Assembly (NCBI RefSeq): GCF_029360645.1
Contig: NZ_JARDUA010000004.1
Span: forward strand, 124,001-188,000
DNA from: Pontibacter litorisediminis
GTDB taxonomy: Bacteria; Bacteroidota; Bacteroidia; Cytophagales; Hymenobacteraceae
Length of the DNA: 64,000 bases
Reading direction: 5' to 3'
Part shown: in pieces, positions 7,594-16,223 of the stretch
How positions within the stretch are numbered: position 1 is the stretch's first letter
Layout: every line of letters starts with the position of its first letter
Made by a program: the position numbers and the translations under genes
The notes under the pieces: generated by a model
Told to the model about the DNA's origin: nothing
The model's database searches: none
Seen by the model: the letters and a program-made list of their open reading frames with translations, nothing else

Positions 7594-9640
7594 AAGCTAC
7601 CGGTACGCTTTTTATCGGCACCGTCTGGTGCAGCGGATACTGCTCCGGATACAGTACGATAAAACTGTTATCCTTATAGTCACGCGACAGCACACGTGGC
7701 ACATAATCCAGGTTACTGTTATAGGACACTGTCCCCCTTCTGGCTGAGATCACGATCACCATGTCATCCTTCTTCAGCTCCGACTTCATGGAGGCAAATT
7801 CGTTCACCGCCTTGTAGGGGCTATAGTCTGCCTCTATGGTTGGCTTGGTTTCCCTCACCGCCGTCCTGATCTTATTTAACGTACGTTTGCGCCCTCTAAA
7901 GATCACTGGCGCCCCTAACTGTTGCGACAGTAGTTTCACGCTTCGGATCCAGCGGATAAAGCCCCTTTCCAACTCAGCGTTGGTAGGTACTATGACAACG
8001 ATGCGGCCAGTCGTGTTCAGCGGCTGGATGATCTTGCACACCAGGATCATCTCATCTGTGTTGTCCAGCAAGTTGTCCAATACGGTTCCAAAGATGCGGT
8101 CGCGGGTGGTGATTTTAGCGTTCCACCCTAGCACCACCTCCGTTATCATGAGCTCTTTTATAGACCGCAGTATACCGCTGGCCACGTTCACGTCCAGCTT
8201 CGACACCAGCTGCACATCATTATCAGTGGCCGAGGCGTGCGTTATGGCCTCCTGCAGCATCTTGTTCTTTTTGTAGATATCCTCCTCGGCGTGCTCGTTG
8301 TCTATCACTACCGCCAGCGGATATATAGGCTCCTTGTGGTCCGGGTTTTTCAGCATCACCGCCAGGTCTATTAGCCGTTCGATTGTCTTGGGGTTCCCGA
8401 TCGGCACCAGGATCCTGTCCGGTTTCTGGCTAATGTCCGGTTTTCTGCGGCTTTCCTGTATAGCCAAGGCCCGCCCTACTTTCTCTGTCGAGAACGAGCT
8501 CACCATACTTGACACAAGTATAAGCACCACTGCTCCGTTCAATGCGCTCTCATCTATCAGGCCTATCTCATATCCTGCCAACACTACTGCCAACGTAGCC
8601 GCCGCATGGGCACTGCTCAGGCCAAAGATCAGGTTGCGCTGCAGTATGCTAAATCCGAATATCTTTTGCGTGATAAAAGCAGCCGCATATTTTGTCAGGG
8701 GGGCCAGCACGACAATGGTTCCGGCTATGAGCATGGCATTGGTATCTGTGAACAACACCTTCAGGTCTACCAGCATTCCTGTACTTATCAGGAAGAAGGG
8801 GATAAAGATGTTGTTGCCCACAAACTCGATCCGGTTCATCAGGGCGGATGTATGCGGGATGAGCGGGTTCAGGGCCAAACCTGCCAGAAAAGCCCCGATG
8901 ATGGCCTCCATGCCTGCCACCTCTGATAGAAAGGCGGCGGCAAACACCATTGTCAGCACAAAGATATACTGAGCGCCTTTTTCGCCTTCCAGCTGCTTAA
9001 ACATGTAGGAAGCTATCTTCGGGAACACCCACAGCACCAGCGTCACGAACAGAAGCATGCCTGTAATCATAATGATCCAGAAGGATGCCCCTGTTTGCCC
9101 CTGCGTTGAATTAATGATGATGGCCAGGACAAAGAGCACGGCCGTGTCCGTTATCAGTGTACCGCCTATTGTTAAGGTAACAGCTTCGTTCTTGCTCAGG
9201 CCCAGCCTGCTGATGATGGGGTAGGCCAGCAGTGTATGGGGGGCAAACATACTGGCCAGCAGTATTGCCGGTTTTATACTATAGTCGTGCAGGTACAGAA
9301 ACACCAGCGTACCCACTGTAATCGGTATGATAAAGGTAAGCGTACCGAATACCAAGCTCCTTACCTTATACCTTTTGAAATCGATCATATCGATTTCCAG
9401 GCCCGCTTGAAACATGATGTACAGCAAGCCCACTGTTCCAAACAAGACAATGCTTGCATCCCGCTCCAGTATGTGCACGCCGTTTGGCCCTAGTACCACC
9501 CCTGCTATGATCAGACCCACTATCCCTGGTATCCGGAACTTTCCTAGTATGAATGGCACAAACAAAACCACCAGCAGCACGAGCGTAAAGATCAAGACTG
9601 GTTCATGGAACGGGAGCGTGAGGTCTACATTCAATAGCAT
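7562..9640 (-). CDS. Monovalent cation:proton antiporter (CPA2) with C-terminal USP-like domain
   Basis: 692 residues. About 11-12 membrane segments span residues 15-390 in the Na+/H+ exchanger (KefB/NapA-type CPA2) pattern, with FRIPGIVGLIIAGVVLGPNG near the start and IGGTLITDTAVLFVLAI, including the paired acidic region, near residue 160. From about 405 a soluble region begins (RILVPIGNPKTIERLIDLAV), resembling universal-stress-protein domains, a common CPA2 arrangement in Bacteroidota. It should exchange Na+ or K+ for protons at the inner membrane and contribute to pH homeostasis. First gene of the operon with DUF4385. Confidence 0.9.
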   Translation of the reverse strand: MLLNVDLTLPFHEPVLIFTLVLLVVLFVPFILGKFRIPGIVGLIIAGVVLGPNGVHILERDASIVLFGTVGLLYIMFQAGLEIDMIDFKRYKVRSLVFGTLTFIIPITVGTLVFLYLHDYSIKPAILLASMFAPHTLLAYPIISRLGLSKNEAVTLTIGGTLITDTAVLFVLAIIINSTQGQTGASFWIIMITGMLLFVTLVLWVFPKIASYMFKQLEGEKGAQYIFVLTMVFAAAFLSEVAGMEAIIGAFLAGLALNPLIPHTSALMNRIEFVGNNIFIPFFLISTGMLVDLKVLFTDTNAMLIAGTIVVLAPLTKYAAAFITQKIFGFSILQRNLIFGLSSAHAAATLAVVLAGYEIGLIDESALNGAVVLILVSSMVSSFSTEKVGRALAIQESRRKPDISQKPDRILVPIGNPKTIERLIDLAVMLKNPDHKEPIYPLAVVIDNEHAEEDIYKKNKMLQEAITHASATDNDVQLVSKLDVNVASGILRSIKELMITEVVLGWNAKITTRDRIFGTVLDNLLDNTDEMILVCKIIQPLNTTGRIVVIVPTNAELERGFIRWIRSVKLLSQQLGAPVIFRGRKRTLNKIRTAVRETKPTIEADYSPYKAVNEFASMKSELKKDDMVIVISARRGTVSYNSNLDYVPRVLSRDYKDNSFIVLYPEQYPLHQTVPIKSVPVAYGKEGEDDDI

Positions 9641-9699
9641 AGTTTACTTTGTTGGCTGTGGTCTTCTGGCTTTCATGTTTTAAATATACAGATTTTCTG

Positions 9700-10175
9700 C
9701 TTGTGTACCTCCCCTGTGTAAGGCCCCCGATCCGTTTCACACGTCCTTTTCCCGAGCTTTCCACACTTTACGACTCTTAATAATCTTTATAAGATTATTT
9801 TCTAAAAAGAATCTTCTTTTGTTTTTAGGGCTGTTCATAAGTTGACAACTTTACTCAGCATTGTGTACTGCTTAAAACTTGTTTACAGTTCCTGTGTTTT
9901 TCACCAACCCTGTGTGTACAGTGTGAATTCTATCAATTTCTGTCCGAGCAGGTTAAGGTGTTTTTCCACTTTTTGCCCTTTTGTGTGTATTTCTTTATAA
10001 ACAAGAAACAAAAAGGTGGAAAACAGCTGTGTGTAAGGGAAATTATACACCTGTATCCACTTTTTACCCGCTGTGTAATCCTTTTTCTGGTGTGTAATTT
10101 ATGGGCGTGTAAGTTATCCCGAGTGTTACCCACCCTTTTCCACATGGTTAACCACAACTTTGTGGATTAGTGAAT
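9700..10175. other. Candidate chromosomal replication origin (oriC-like region)
   Basis: There is no gene here. The left part is AT-rich with a perfect inverted repeat, AATAATCTT/AAGATTATT with a 3-base loop (9779-9799), and a GTTGACAAC word at 9841. The hexamer TGTGTA occurs eight times in one orientation (9702, 9715, 9862, 9913, 9984, 10030, 10072, 10091). DnaA-box-like words include TTTTCCACA (about 10136), TGTGGATTA (about 10161), TATCCACT (about 10053), TTATCCCGA and TTATACACC. AT core plus clustered near-consensus boxes (TTATCCACA) is the usual oriC plan. A parS palindrome and mnmG lie 4-6 kb away. dnaA is not in the window, and the genes to the right mostly point leftward, a caveat. 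Confidence 0.45.
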
Positions 10176-10728
10176 TTTTTTCTGCTGGAGCTTATTTACT
10201 ACCCAATTCTGCTTCGCTTATCCTTTGTTCTTCTCCATATTCTTCGCTTTGCTGCCGTTTATAACCTCCAGTCTCAGGCCTTACACAGGTGTAAGTTGTC
10301 TTCCTGTTTACGCATGTAGCCATCCAAGGATTGTATGTGTACATTCCACCCTTTCTGTTTTGTTATCGCCCTTGTTCTGCTTGCTCCGGAGTTCACGCCG
10401 AAAAGAAAACGGTGAACCGCTGTCTTCACTATGCGGCGGAGCTGAGTTTGGGTATCGTAGGAAATTCGTATGAGTTGGAGGGAGGGAGCGTGCCCGCTGT
10501 TCTTGATTTGTTTCGTTGCCTCAGAGTCAAAGCATTTTTTGGCTTTGCTTCTTCTTTGGTGAATCTGCTTTTGAGCAGCTGAGGGTTTAGGTTTTCGTAG
10601 ATCTATTATCATGCTCTGGTCCCCTTGCGGCGTTATGCTTTTGCTTGTTTTTTCACTGACGGCGTTGCAGGCTTCTGCACTTGATTCCACCGCAACATGA
10701 GCAGCTTTTATAACCAGCAGTGAGGGCT
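10176..10728. other. Gene-poor stretch between origin candidate and insertion sequence
   Basis: About 550 bases without a convincing gene. A 138-codon leftward frame (10274-10690) exists but shows no recognisable domain and unusual composition. CTTACAC/GTGTAAG arms form a near-palindrome at about 10278-10293. Confidence 0.5.
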
Positions 10729-10745
10729 GGCTGTGTCCGAAAAAT
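10729..10745 (+). repeat. Left terminal inverted repeat of the IS
   Basis: GGCTGTGTCCGAAAAAT. It matches the reverse complement of the right end (GGGTGTGTCCGAAAAAT) at 16 of 17 positions. Confidence 0.85.
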
Positions 10746-10796
10746 GGAATTTAGTTAAAGTGTCTGTGGTTGTGGCGCTTTTAGGGGAAGCAGCAG

Positions 10797-11593
10797 ATGA
10801 GTCACGGCAGATGCGAGCTAAGTCAAGGGCAGTGGGAATTGGTAAAAGGTGAGTTGCCGCAGCCACTCATCAGAAAAGACGGCAAGGGCAGGCCCCGCAG
10901 GTCGGACAGGGAGCTGCTCAACGGCGTTTTCTGGATTCTGTGCTCGCGCAGTCCCTGGCAGGATTTGCCGGCCAAGTACGGGCCTTGGCAGACCGTGTAT
11001 GACAGGTTCAGGAAATGGCAGCAGCTGGGCGTGTTTGAGCGGGTTCTAAGCAAACTAAGGCTACGCCTGCAGCAGGATGGTTACCTTGACCTGAATACCT
11101 GGTTTGTCTACGCCACAATCAATAAGGCGCATAAAGCAGCAGCGGGGGCTAAAAAAAAGAAGCCCAGGCCCCAGGTAGGTCCAGGGGCGGCTTCTCTACC
11201 AAGGTGCACGTGCTATGCTGTGGGAAGGGCTTTCCGCTGCAGGTGCTCCTGACTGGTGGACAGGCCGGGGAGGCGCCACAGTTTCTCAGGCTCCTGGCGC
11301 TGGAAGAGAAAAAGCTTAAAGTAGTGTTGGCGGACAAAGGCAATGACAGCCAGCCTATCCAAAAGGCGCTGCGGGAAAAGTCAGTAAAGGCGCAAATTCC
11401 GGAAAGAAGCCTTGCCCAGGTAAATAAGAGCAGACGAAAAGGCAGGCCTCCTAAAGCGAGCAAACAGGTATACAGGCAAAGAAATTTCTTCGAAAGACTC
11501 TTTGGCAGACTCAAAGTAATGAGGCGCTTTGCCTGCAGATTTGATAAGCCCGCTGACCGCTATCTGGCTTTTGTTCAGCTTGCCTTTATGTGA
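10797..11593 (+). CDS. IS5-family transposase, two frames joined by -1 frameshift; first catalytic Asp replaced
   Basis: Frame one (10797 to a stop at 11252) starts with MSHGRCELSQGQWELVKGEL, has the DUF4096 core PWQDLPAKYGPWQTVYDRF and reaches an A8G run at 11151-11159. Shifting -1 there continues into APGRSRGGFSTKVHVL, then VVLADKGND (second Asp), RNFFERLFGRLK (Glu) and a FACRFDKPADRY tail, giving about 265 residues, normal for the family. In relatives the first catalytic Asp lies in a W-x-x-D-A-T motif. Here it reads WFVYATINKAHKAAAGA, so a Tyr (TAC; one base from GAC) sits at that position and the enzyme may be inactive. An AGGGGAAG purine tract precedes the ATG. Confidence 0.85.
11151..11159 (+). 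promoter_or_regulatory. Slippery site for -1 frameshift in the transposase
   Basis: Eight A followed by G, containing the A-AAA-AAG heptamer, exactly where the transposase must shift from frame one to the -1 frame. This is the usual device in IS427-type elements. Confidence 0.75.
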
Positions 11594-11609
11594 ATCTATC
11601 TCAAACCTT

Positions 11610-11626
11610 ATTTTTCGGACACACCC
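11610..11626 (-). repeat. Right terminal inverted repeat of the IS
   Basis: ATTTTTCGGACACACCC, complementary to the left end with one mismatch. Confidence 0.85.
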
Positions 11627-11672
11627 TTGGTTGTCTTCATGGGAGTTTTTGTTTGCCAGACATTTGAGACAT

Positions 11673-11702
11673 AAGAAAAGGAGAGGCTTTCGCTTCTCCT
11701 TT
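11673..11702 (-). terminator. Terminator of the Big_5 lipoprotein gene
   Basis: Minus-strand hairpin with 8-bp arms AAAGGAGA/TCTCCTTT followed by TTTTCTT, 18 bases past the stop at 11720. Confidence 0.7.
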
Positions 11703-11719
11703 CCTGTTGGTAGTGCTAT

Positions 11720-13333
11720 CTAAAATTTCAGGTCAATGTCTTCCAGTTCCCAGTTGGCTCTTACCTCCACTGTCGTTGGGTGCATGTACACCGGTTCTGG
11801 CTCCCGCTTAAACTCCGGATCTGCTTTGTCCCATTTGCCGTTTCCATTTTCATCAATAAGCACACGCAGGTAGTAAGTACCTGGAGCAACGTTGCGGAAC
11901 CGGAAATTCTTTGCCGCACTGCGCTCCTCCACCACTTTATAGTCGGTTGTCAGAAGTTGTAAGGTATAGGAGGTGTAATCAGTCGCGATGTTACCGCTCA
12001 GGCTGCCGGTGGTGCCTTTTCCTTCTATAATTGCCAGATCCAGTGGCGGGAGGGCAATAGCCGCTCCCTCTAGTGGTTGTATGGCTGTGCTATCTAACGC
12101 TATGGTCAATTGCCTGATGTTGCTGCCGATGCTTGGGATGTCGAAGCTGAGTTCGGTGTTGGTTTGGTCCAGCTTTACCTGTTCTGGGTATTGAAGCTCC
12201 TGCACCACTACGCTATCAGTCATAAGCCTTACTGGTGTCTTACCGGCTATACGTACAGGTGTCTGCAGCTCCACCACTATCTGCTGTCCTATCCTGTACC
12301 CTGCATTCTGGCCGCTGTTCATAACTTTTAGCGCCGCGCCTTTTATGCGTGTGGATGGTTTGCCTGTAAACGCTATTTCCAGTGTGTCTGACGTGGAATT
12401 GCCCGAGGAATCAACAGCCGCAAGTATGGCTTTTCCACCCGAGAAAGCAGCGGTTTTAAACAGCTCGATTGTCTTGCCATCAGGTAATGCTTTGCTCATA
12501 ATGGTATCCTTTGCACCAACTGGCCTGGCGTAAAACCCCTGCACGCCTTCGTTGTATCCTGCTACAAACCTATCCGTAAATTTCCCCCGGTTCAATAGGA
12601 TTGGCTTCTTTGTATCGATTCTTACCGTCTGCAGTTTTACGGTATCCGTTGCTGGTGTTATGGTGATCGGCTTGGCCAGATAAGCTATTCGTTCCTCCTC
12701 GGTATCGTAGTAGCTGTTGTTGTTTTTGTCAACTAGCGCATACATGCGGTAGTTGCCTTCCTTCACATTCTCAAGCTCAAACCTGCCTTGGGCATCCGTA
12801 GAGGTGAGATAGTAGGGGCGGTTCTTACGCACGCTCAGGGTATCCTCTGCCTGGTAGAGCAATACCAGTGCCTCTTTCTCCGGCGTCTGCTTCATCAGGT
12901 TCACCACAGTTCCGCTCACGCGGCTGGAGTCTATAAACGAGCCGGTACTAAAGGAGAGCTTTAGCCCTTGTGCCTTGTTTTTTTCGGTGATGTCTGTGAT
13001 GCCGTTCCGGAAGTTAAAAGTATAGGTGGTGCTGTCCCGCAAAGGCTTTTCAAATTCCAGCGTCAGCGTGTTCCTGTTCGGGATAACCTTGTAAGGGTTG
13101 TTGATATTCGGGGTGATGAGCAGCTCTTTGTTCAACGTATTCTGCTGAACCTCTTCATCAAACTCCAGCACAACGGTGCGGGTATCCACATTCAGTTGCT
13201 GGTCTTTTGGGGAGCTGTTCAACAGTTTTGGCGGGGTTTCATCCCTGGGTCCTCCCTGCGGCGGGCTTTGGGTGGCGCAGGCTACCATACCTGTTGCCAT
13301 GCTTGCCGCGATCAGTGCTCTAATTAGCTTCAT
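11720..13333 (-). CDS. Ig-like (Big_5) domain lipoprotein with carboxypeptidase-regulatory-like domain
   Basis: 537 residues from the ATG at 13333. I chose it over the frame opening at 13393 because it begins a classic lipoprotein signal, MKLIRALIAASMATGMVAC, with Cys as the lipidation site. Next come a Big_5 Ig-like domain (GGPRDETPPKLLNSSPKDQQ to about residue 120), a CarboxypepD_reg-like beta domain with FELENVKEGNYRMYALVDKN, and a long beta-rich C terminus ending with a second regulatory-like repeat (VAPGTYYLRVLIDENGNGKW). Such proteins are common Bacteroidota surface or periplasmic lipoproteins with no assigned role. It is followed by its own terminator and is separated from the upstream methyltransferase by 75 bases. 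Confidence 0.85.
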   Translation of the reverse strand: MKLIRALIAASMATGMVACATQSPPQGGPRDETPPKLLNSSPKDQQLNVDTRTVVLEFDEEVQQNTLNKELLITPNINNPYKVIPNRNTLTLEFEKPLRDSTTYTFNFRNGITDITEKNKAQGLKLSFSTGSFIDSSRVSGTVVNLMKQTPEKEALVLLYQAEDTLSVRKNRPYYLTSTDAQGRFELENVKEGNYRMYALVDKNNNSYYDTEEERIAYLAKPITITPATDTVKLQTVRIDTKKPILLNRGKFTDRFVAGYNEGVQGFYARPVGAKDTIMSKALPDGKTIELFKTAAFSGGKAILAAVDSSGNSTSDTLEIAFTGKPSTRIKGAALKVMNSGQNAGYRIGQQIVVELQTPVRIAGKTPVRLMTDSVVVQELQYPEQVKLDQTNTELSFDIPSIGSNIRQLTIALDSTAIQPLEGAAIALPPLDLAIIEGKGTTGSLSGNIATDYTSYTLQLLTTDYKVVEERSAAKNFRFRNVAPGTYYLRVLIDENGNGKWDKADPEFKREPEPVYMHPTTVEVRANWELEDIDLKF

Positions 13334-13408
13334 GTGCTGTTTTGTCTTCAAATTAAAATAGGCAAACTCTCGCTTGCCTATCCTATTCATCATGCAAATT
13401 TGACGTTA

Positions 13409-14296
13409 TTATTTTCTTTTTGCTACAAAAATCAGACTAGAATAATCGTTGCCGTTCTTTTCGGCGTAGCTATTCGAGCGGTACCCGTTCATTACGCTAG
13501 TCAGCATTTTAGCCTTTCCCTGCTTATGCTTTTCACTCAGCATGCTCACGTAGTAAGCATCGAACTTCATGGGCAGCACTTCCTCTAGTTTCATCTTGTG
13601 CTTCTTCAGAAAGCGCTTCATGGTTGGCTGCGTGAAGTGGTAGAGGTGGCGCGGCACATCATAAGCTGCCCAGTTTTCCTTGTACTCCTGCGCATCATGC
13701 GAGTCAGCATTGGGTACCGCAATGATCATGGTGCCATCCTCCTGCAGGTGCTCCAGCAGTTGTTCCATCGTCTCGTTCAGGGTATGGATATGTTCAAGTA
13801 CATGCCACAGCGTAATCACTTCGTATTTCTCCCCCTCTATGTCCTCGAGGCTGGCTGCTATGATTTCCCCTGTTTCTTCAGATGCTGTTTGCCGGGCCTT
13901 TGCGTTTGGCTCTATGCCCCTTATTTCCCAACCATCCTTTTTGCAGGCAGCCAGGAACACCCCTGTGCCGCAGCCATAGTCCAGAATACTGCCCTTTACC
14001 GGTGCATACTTGTTGACAAGGTCCACCTTTTGCTTGGTGGTGATGGAGCGCACTACATGGTATGCTCTGTTGATAATTCCATTGGTTGTGTTCGAGTGCG
14101 AGATGTACTCGTCTGATTCATAGTACCTGCCTATGCTCTGCACGTCTGGCCTTGGGTTGGTAAACTTAAAGGCGCAGTTCTCACATTCCACAATCACAAA
14201 GCTCTCTTTAGAGACAGCATTATCGGTTACTACTAAAAAGTTTTTAAAGGCTTCTTTGCCGCAGATCGGGCATTGTTCCAGTCTTTCGTAGCTCAT
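13409..14296 (-). CDS. Class I SAM-dependent methyltransferase with N-terminal zinc-ribbon
   Basis: 295 residues. The N terminus has paired cysteines (CPICGKEAF and CENCAFKFTNPRP), a putative zinc ribbon. A UbiG-like methyltransferase fold follows: motif I SILDYGCGTGVFLAAC binds SAM, and ITLWHVLEHIHTLNE is the post-motif II segment. Family members methylate small molecules or glycan/lipid precursors. The substrate is unknown. The start ATG directly abuts the mnmG stop (14297), so it is co-transcribed and possibly translationally coupled with mnmG. Confidence 0.85.
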   Translation of the reverse strand: MSYERLEQCPICGKEAFKNFLVVTDNAVSKESFVIVECENCAFKFTNPRPDVQSIGRYYESDEYISHSNTTNGIINRAYHVVRSITTKQKVDLVNKYAPVKGSILDYGCGTGVFLAACKKDGWEIRGIEPNAKARQTASEETGEIIAASLEDIEGEKYEVITLWHVLEHIHTLNETMEQLLEHLQEDGTMIIAVPNADSHDAQEYKENWAAYDVPRHLYHFTQPTMKRFLKKHKMKLEEVLPMKFDAYYVSMLSEKHKQGKAKMLTSVMNGYRSNSYAEKNGNDYSSLIFVAKRK

Positions 14297-16159
14297 TTAT
14301 TTTCCCAGGTATACCATTAACACGGATATATCAGCCGGTGACACGCCGCTGATCCTGGAGGCCTGGCCTATGGTTTCCGGCTCCACTTTCAGTAGCTTCT
14401 CCTTCGCTTCTTTAGATAACGCAGGGATGTCGCGGTAGTTGATTTTGCCTTTGATACTATAATTTTCCAGTTCGCTCATCTTGGCGGCCATGGCATGCTC
14501 CTTCTCAATGTAGGTCTCATACTTCACCTGTATACCTGCCTGCTCTACGCTGTCTTTAGCGAACTTGCTCAGGTACTCTGCCACGGCCGGCACTGCTCTT
14601 GCGATGTCTTCTATCTCTACATTCGGGCGCTTGATCAGCTGCCCTGCCCGCTGCTTTTCTGCGATCGGGGCGGAGCCGTGCTCCTCCAGCATGCTGTTGA
14701 TATCTCCAGGCTCGATGGGCTTGTTATTTAAGTAGGCGATGATTTCTGCCGTTTCTGTGATCTTCTTATCCACAGCTTTCATACGGCTCTCATCAGCCAG
14801 GCCCAACTCATACCCAAGCTTTGTGAGCCGGATATCCGCATTATCCTGGCGTAGTAGGATACGGTGCTCGGCGCGTGAGGTAAACATACGGTAAGGTTCA
14901 TCGGTGCCTTTGTTCACCAGGTCATCAATCAGCACGCCGATGTAAGCCTCGGATCTCTTTAGTATAAACGGTGCTTTGTCGTTAATCTTGTTATGCGCAT
15001 TGATTGCCGCCATCAGTCCCTGGCAAGCTGCTTCTTCATATCCCGTAGTGCCGTTTATCTGGCCGGCAAAGTAGAGGTTCTCCACCAGCTTTGTCTCCAG
15101 CGTCAGGTTCAGCTGCGTTGGCGGGAAGAAATCATACTCTATGGCGTAACCCGGGCGAAACATCTTGGCATTCTCAAATCCTTCGATCTTACGCAGCGCC
15201 TCGTACTGCACGTGCTCCGGCAGGGAACTGGAGAAACCGTTCACATATACTTCCACGGTGTTCCATCCCTCCGGTTCCACAAATATCTGGTGGCGGTTGC
15301 GGTCTGCGAAGCGATTGATCTTGTCTTCTATGCTGGGGCAGTAGCGTGGGCCTAAACCTTGGATGCGGCCTTGGAACATCGGTGATTTCTCAAAGCCTGT
15401 CTTCAGGATCTCGTGTACTTCAGGGTTGGTATAGGTGATGTAGCAGCTGCGCTGTTGCTGCAGCGGAACCGTGTCGGTGTAGGAGAACTTGCTTGGGTTC
15501 TCATCCCCGAACTGCTCCTCCATTCTGCTGTAGTCGAGTGAGCGGCCGTCTACGCGAGGAGGGGTTCCGGTTTTCATACGGCCTGCCTCAAAGCCTAATT
15601 CTTTCAGTTGTTCGGTTATGCCTTTGGCAGATTTCTCGGCAGAGCGACCGCCTCCCATTTGCTTCTCTCCGATGTGGATAATGCCATTCAAAAACGTGCC
15701 ATTCGTTAAGATAACGGCCTTTCCACGGATAGTTATCCCCAGGCTGGTATGCACTCCTACCGCCTTCCCTCCTTCTACTTCGATGCCTGTAACCATCTCC
15801 TGCCAGAAGTCCACGTTCTCCGTTTGCTCCAGGCTCAGGCGCCAGGCTTCGGCAAAGCGCATACGGTCGCTCTGCGCCCGCGGGCTCCACATGGCCGGTC
15901 CCTTCGACTTGTTAAGCATGCGGAACTGGATCATGGTTTGGTCGGTAATGATGCCGCTCATGCCGCCGAGGGCGTCCACCTCACGAACGATCTGCCCTTT
16001 GGCCACGCCGCCCATGGCCGGGTTGCAAGACATTTGGGCAATGGTGTTCATGTTCATGGTTGCCAGTAGCACCTTCGAACCCATCTTTGCTGCGGCCGCC
16101 GCGGCTTCACAGCCTGCGTGCCCAGCGCCAACAACTATAATATCGTATTCTGGAAACAT
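14297..16159 (-). CDS. mnmG: tRNA uridine-5-carboxymethylaminomethyl modification enzyme MnmG (GidA)
   Basis: 620 residues, standard length. The FAD-binding motif GAGHAGCEAA is at residues 11-20. The family signatures PPRVDGRSLDYSRM and RPGYAIEYDFFPPTQL are present, as are the helical C-terminal domain and the FTSRAEHRILLRQDNADIRL segment. With MnmE, MnmG builds the carboxymethylaminomethyl group on U34 of certain tRNAs in the cytosol using FAD and folate. In many bacteria this gene (gidA) lies beside oriC. The upstream gap holds a parS-type palindrome. Confidence 0.97.
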   Translation of the reverse strand: MFPEYDIIVVGAGHAGCEAAAAAAKMGSKVLLATMNMNTIAQMSCNPAMGGVAKGQIVREVDALGGMSGIITDQTMIQFRMLNKSKGPAMWSPRAQSDRMRFAEAWRLSLEQTENVDFWQEMVTGIEVEGGKAVGVHTSLGITIRGKAVILTNGTFLNGIIHIGEKQMGGGRSAEKSAKGITEQLKELGFEAGRMKTGTPPRVDGRSLDYSRMEEQFGDENPSKFSYTDTVPLQQQRSCYITYTNPEVHEILKTGFEKSPMFQGRIQGLGPRYCPSIEDKINRFADRNRHQIFVEPEGWNTVEVYVNGFSSSLPEHVQYEALRKIEGFENAKMFRPGYAIEYDFFPPTQLNLTLETKLVENLYFAGQINGTTGYEEAACQGLMAAINAHNKINDKAPFILKRSEAYIGVLIDDLVNKGTDEPYRMFTSRAEHRILLRQDNADIRLTKLGYELGLADESRMKAVDKKITETAEIIAYLNNKPIEPGDINSMLEEHGSAPIAEKQRAGQLIKRPNVEIEDIARAVPAVAEYLSKFAKDSVEQAGIQVKYETYIEKEHAMAAKMSELENYSIKGKINYRDIPALSKEAKEKLLKVEPETIGQASRISGVSPADISVLMVYLGK

Positions 16160-16175
16160 GTAATCTGGTTTTAGA

Positions 16176-16195
16176 GATGTTTCACGTGAAACATC
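16176..16195. promoter_or_regulatory. parS-type ParB-binding site
   Basis: GATGTTTCACGTGAAACATC, a perfect 20-bp palindrome in the gap between ybeY and mnmG. Its central 16 bases (16178-16193, TGTTTCACGTGAAACA) fit the widely conserved chromosomal parS consensus TGTTNCACGTGAAACA. parS sites nucleate ParB for chromosome segregation and cluster near the origin. A transcription-factor site upstream of mnmG is an alternative. The sequence match itself is exact. Confidence 0.85.
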
Positions 16196-16223
16196 AGCAG
16201 CGGATTGGTAATTCCGTTAGAGG

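Larger units (their letters stand above)
10729..11626 (+). mobile_element. IS5-type (IS427-like group) insertion sequence, about 0.9 kb
   Basis: Bounded by 17-bp terminal inverted repeats with one mismatch and carrying a single transposase split by a -1 frameshift. Size, DUF4096-like N terminus and A-run slippery site fit the IS427 group of the IS5 family. I could not find a convincing target-site duplication: the flanks read ...GGGCT and TTGGT.... Confidence 0.85.

Noticed and set aside
10274..10690. 138-codon leftward frame
   Set aside because: No domain, odd composition and repeat of Lys/Gln/Ser words. It lies in gene-poor DNA beside the origin candidate and shows no coding signal I trust.
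16172..16200. Plain E-box-like CACGTG transcription site
   Set aside because: The 20-bp symmetry and full parS agreement extend well beyond CACGTG, so I prefer parS.
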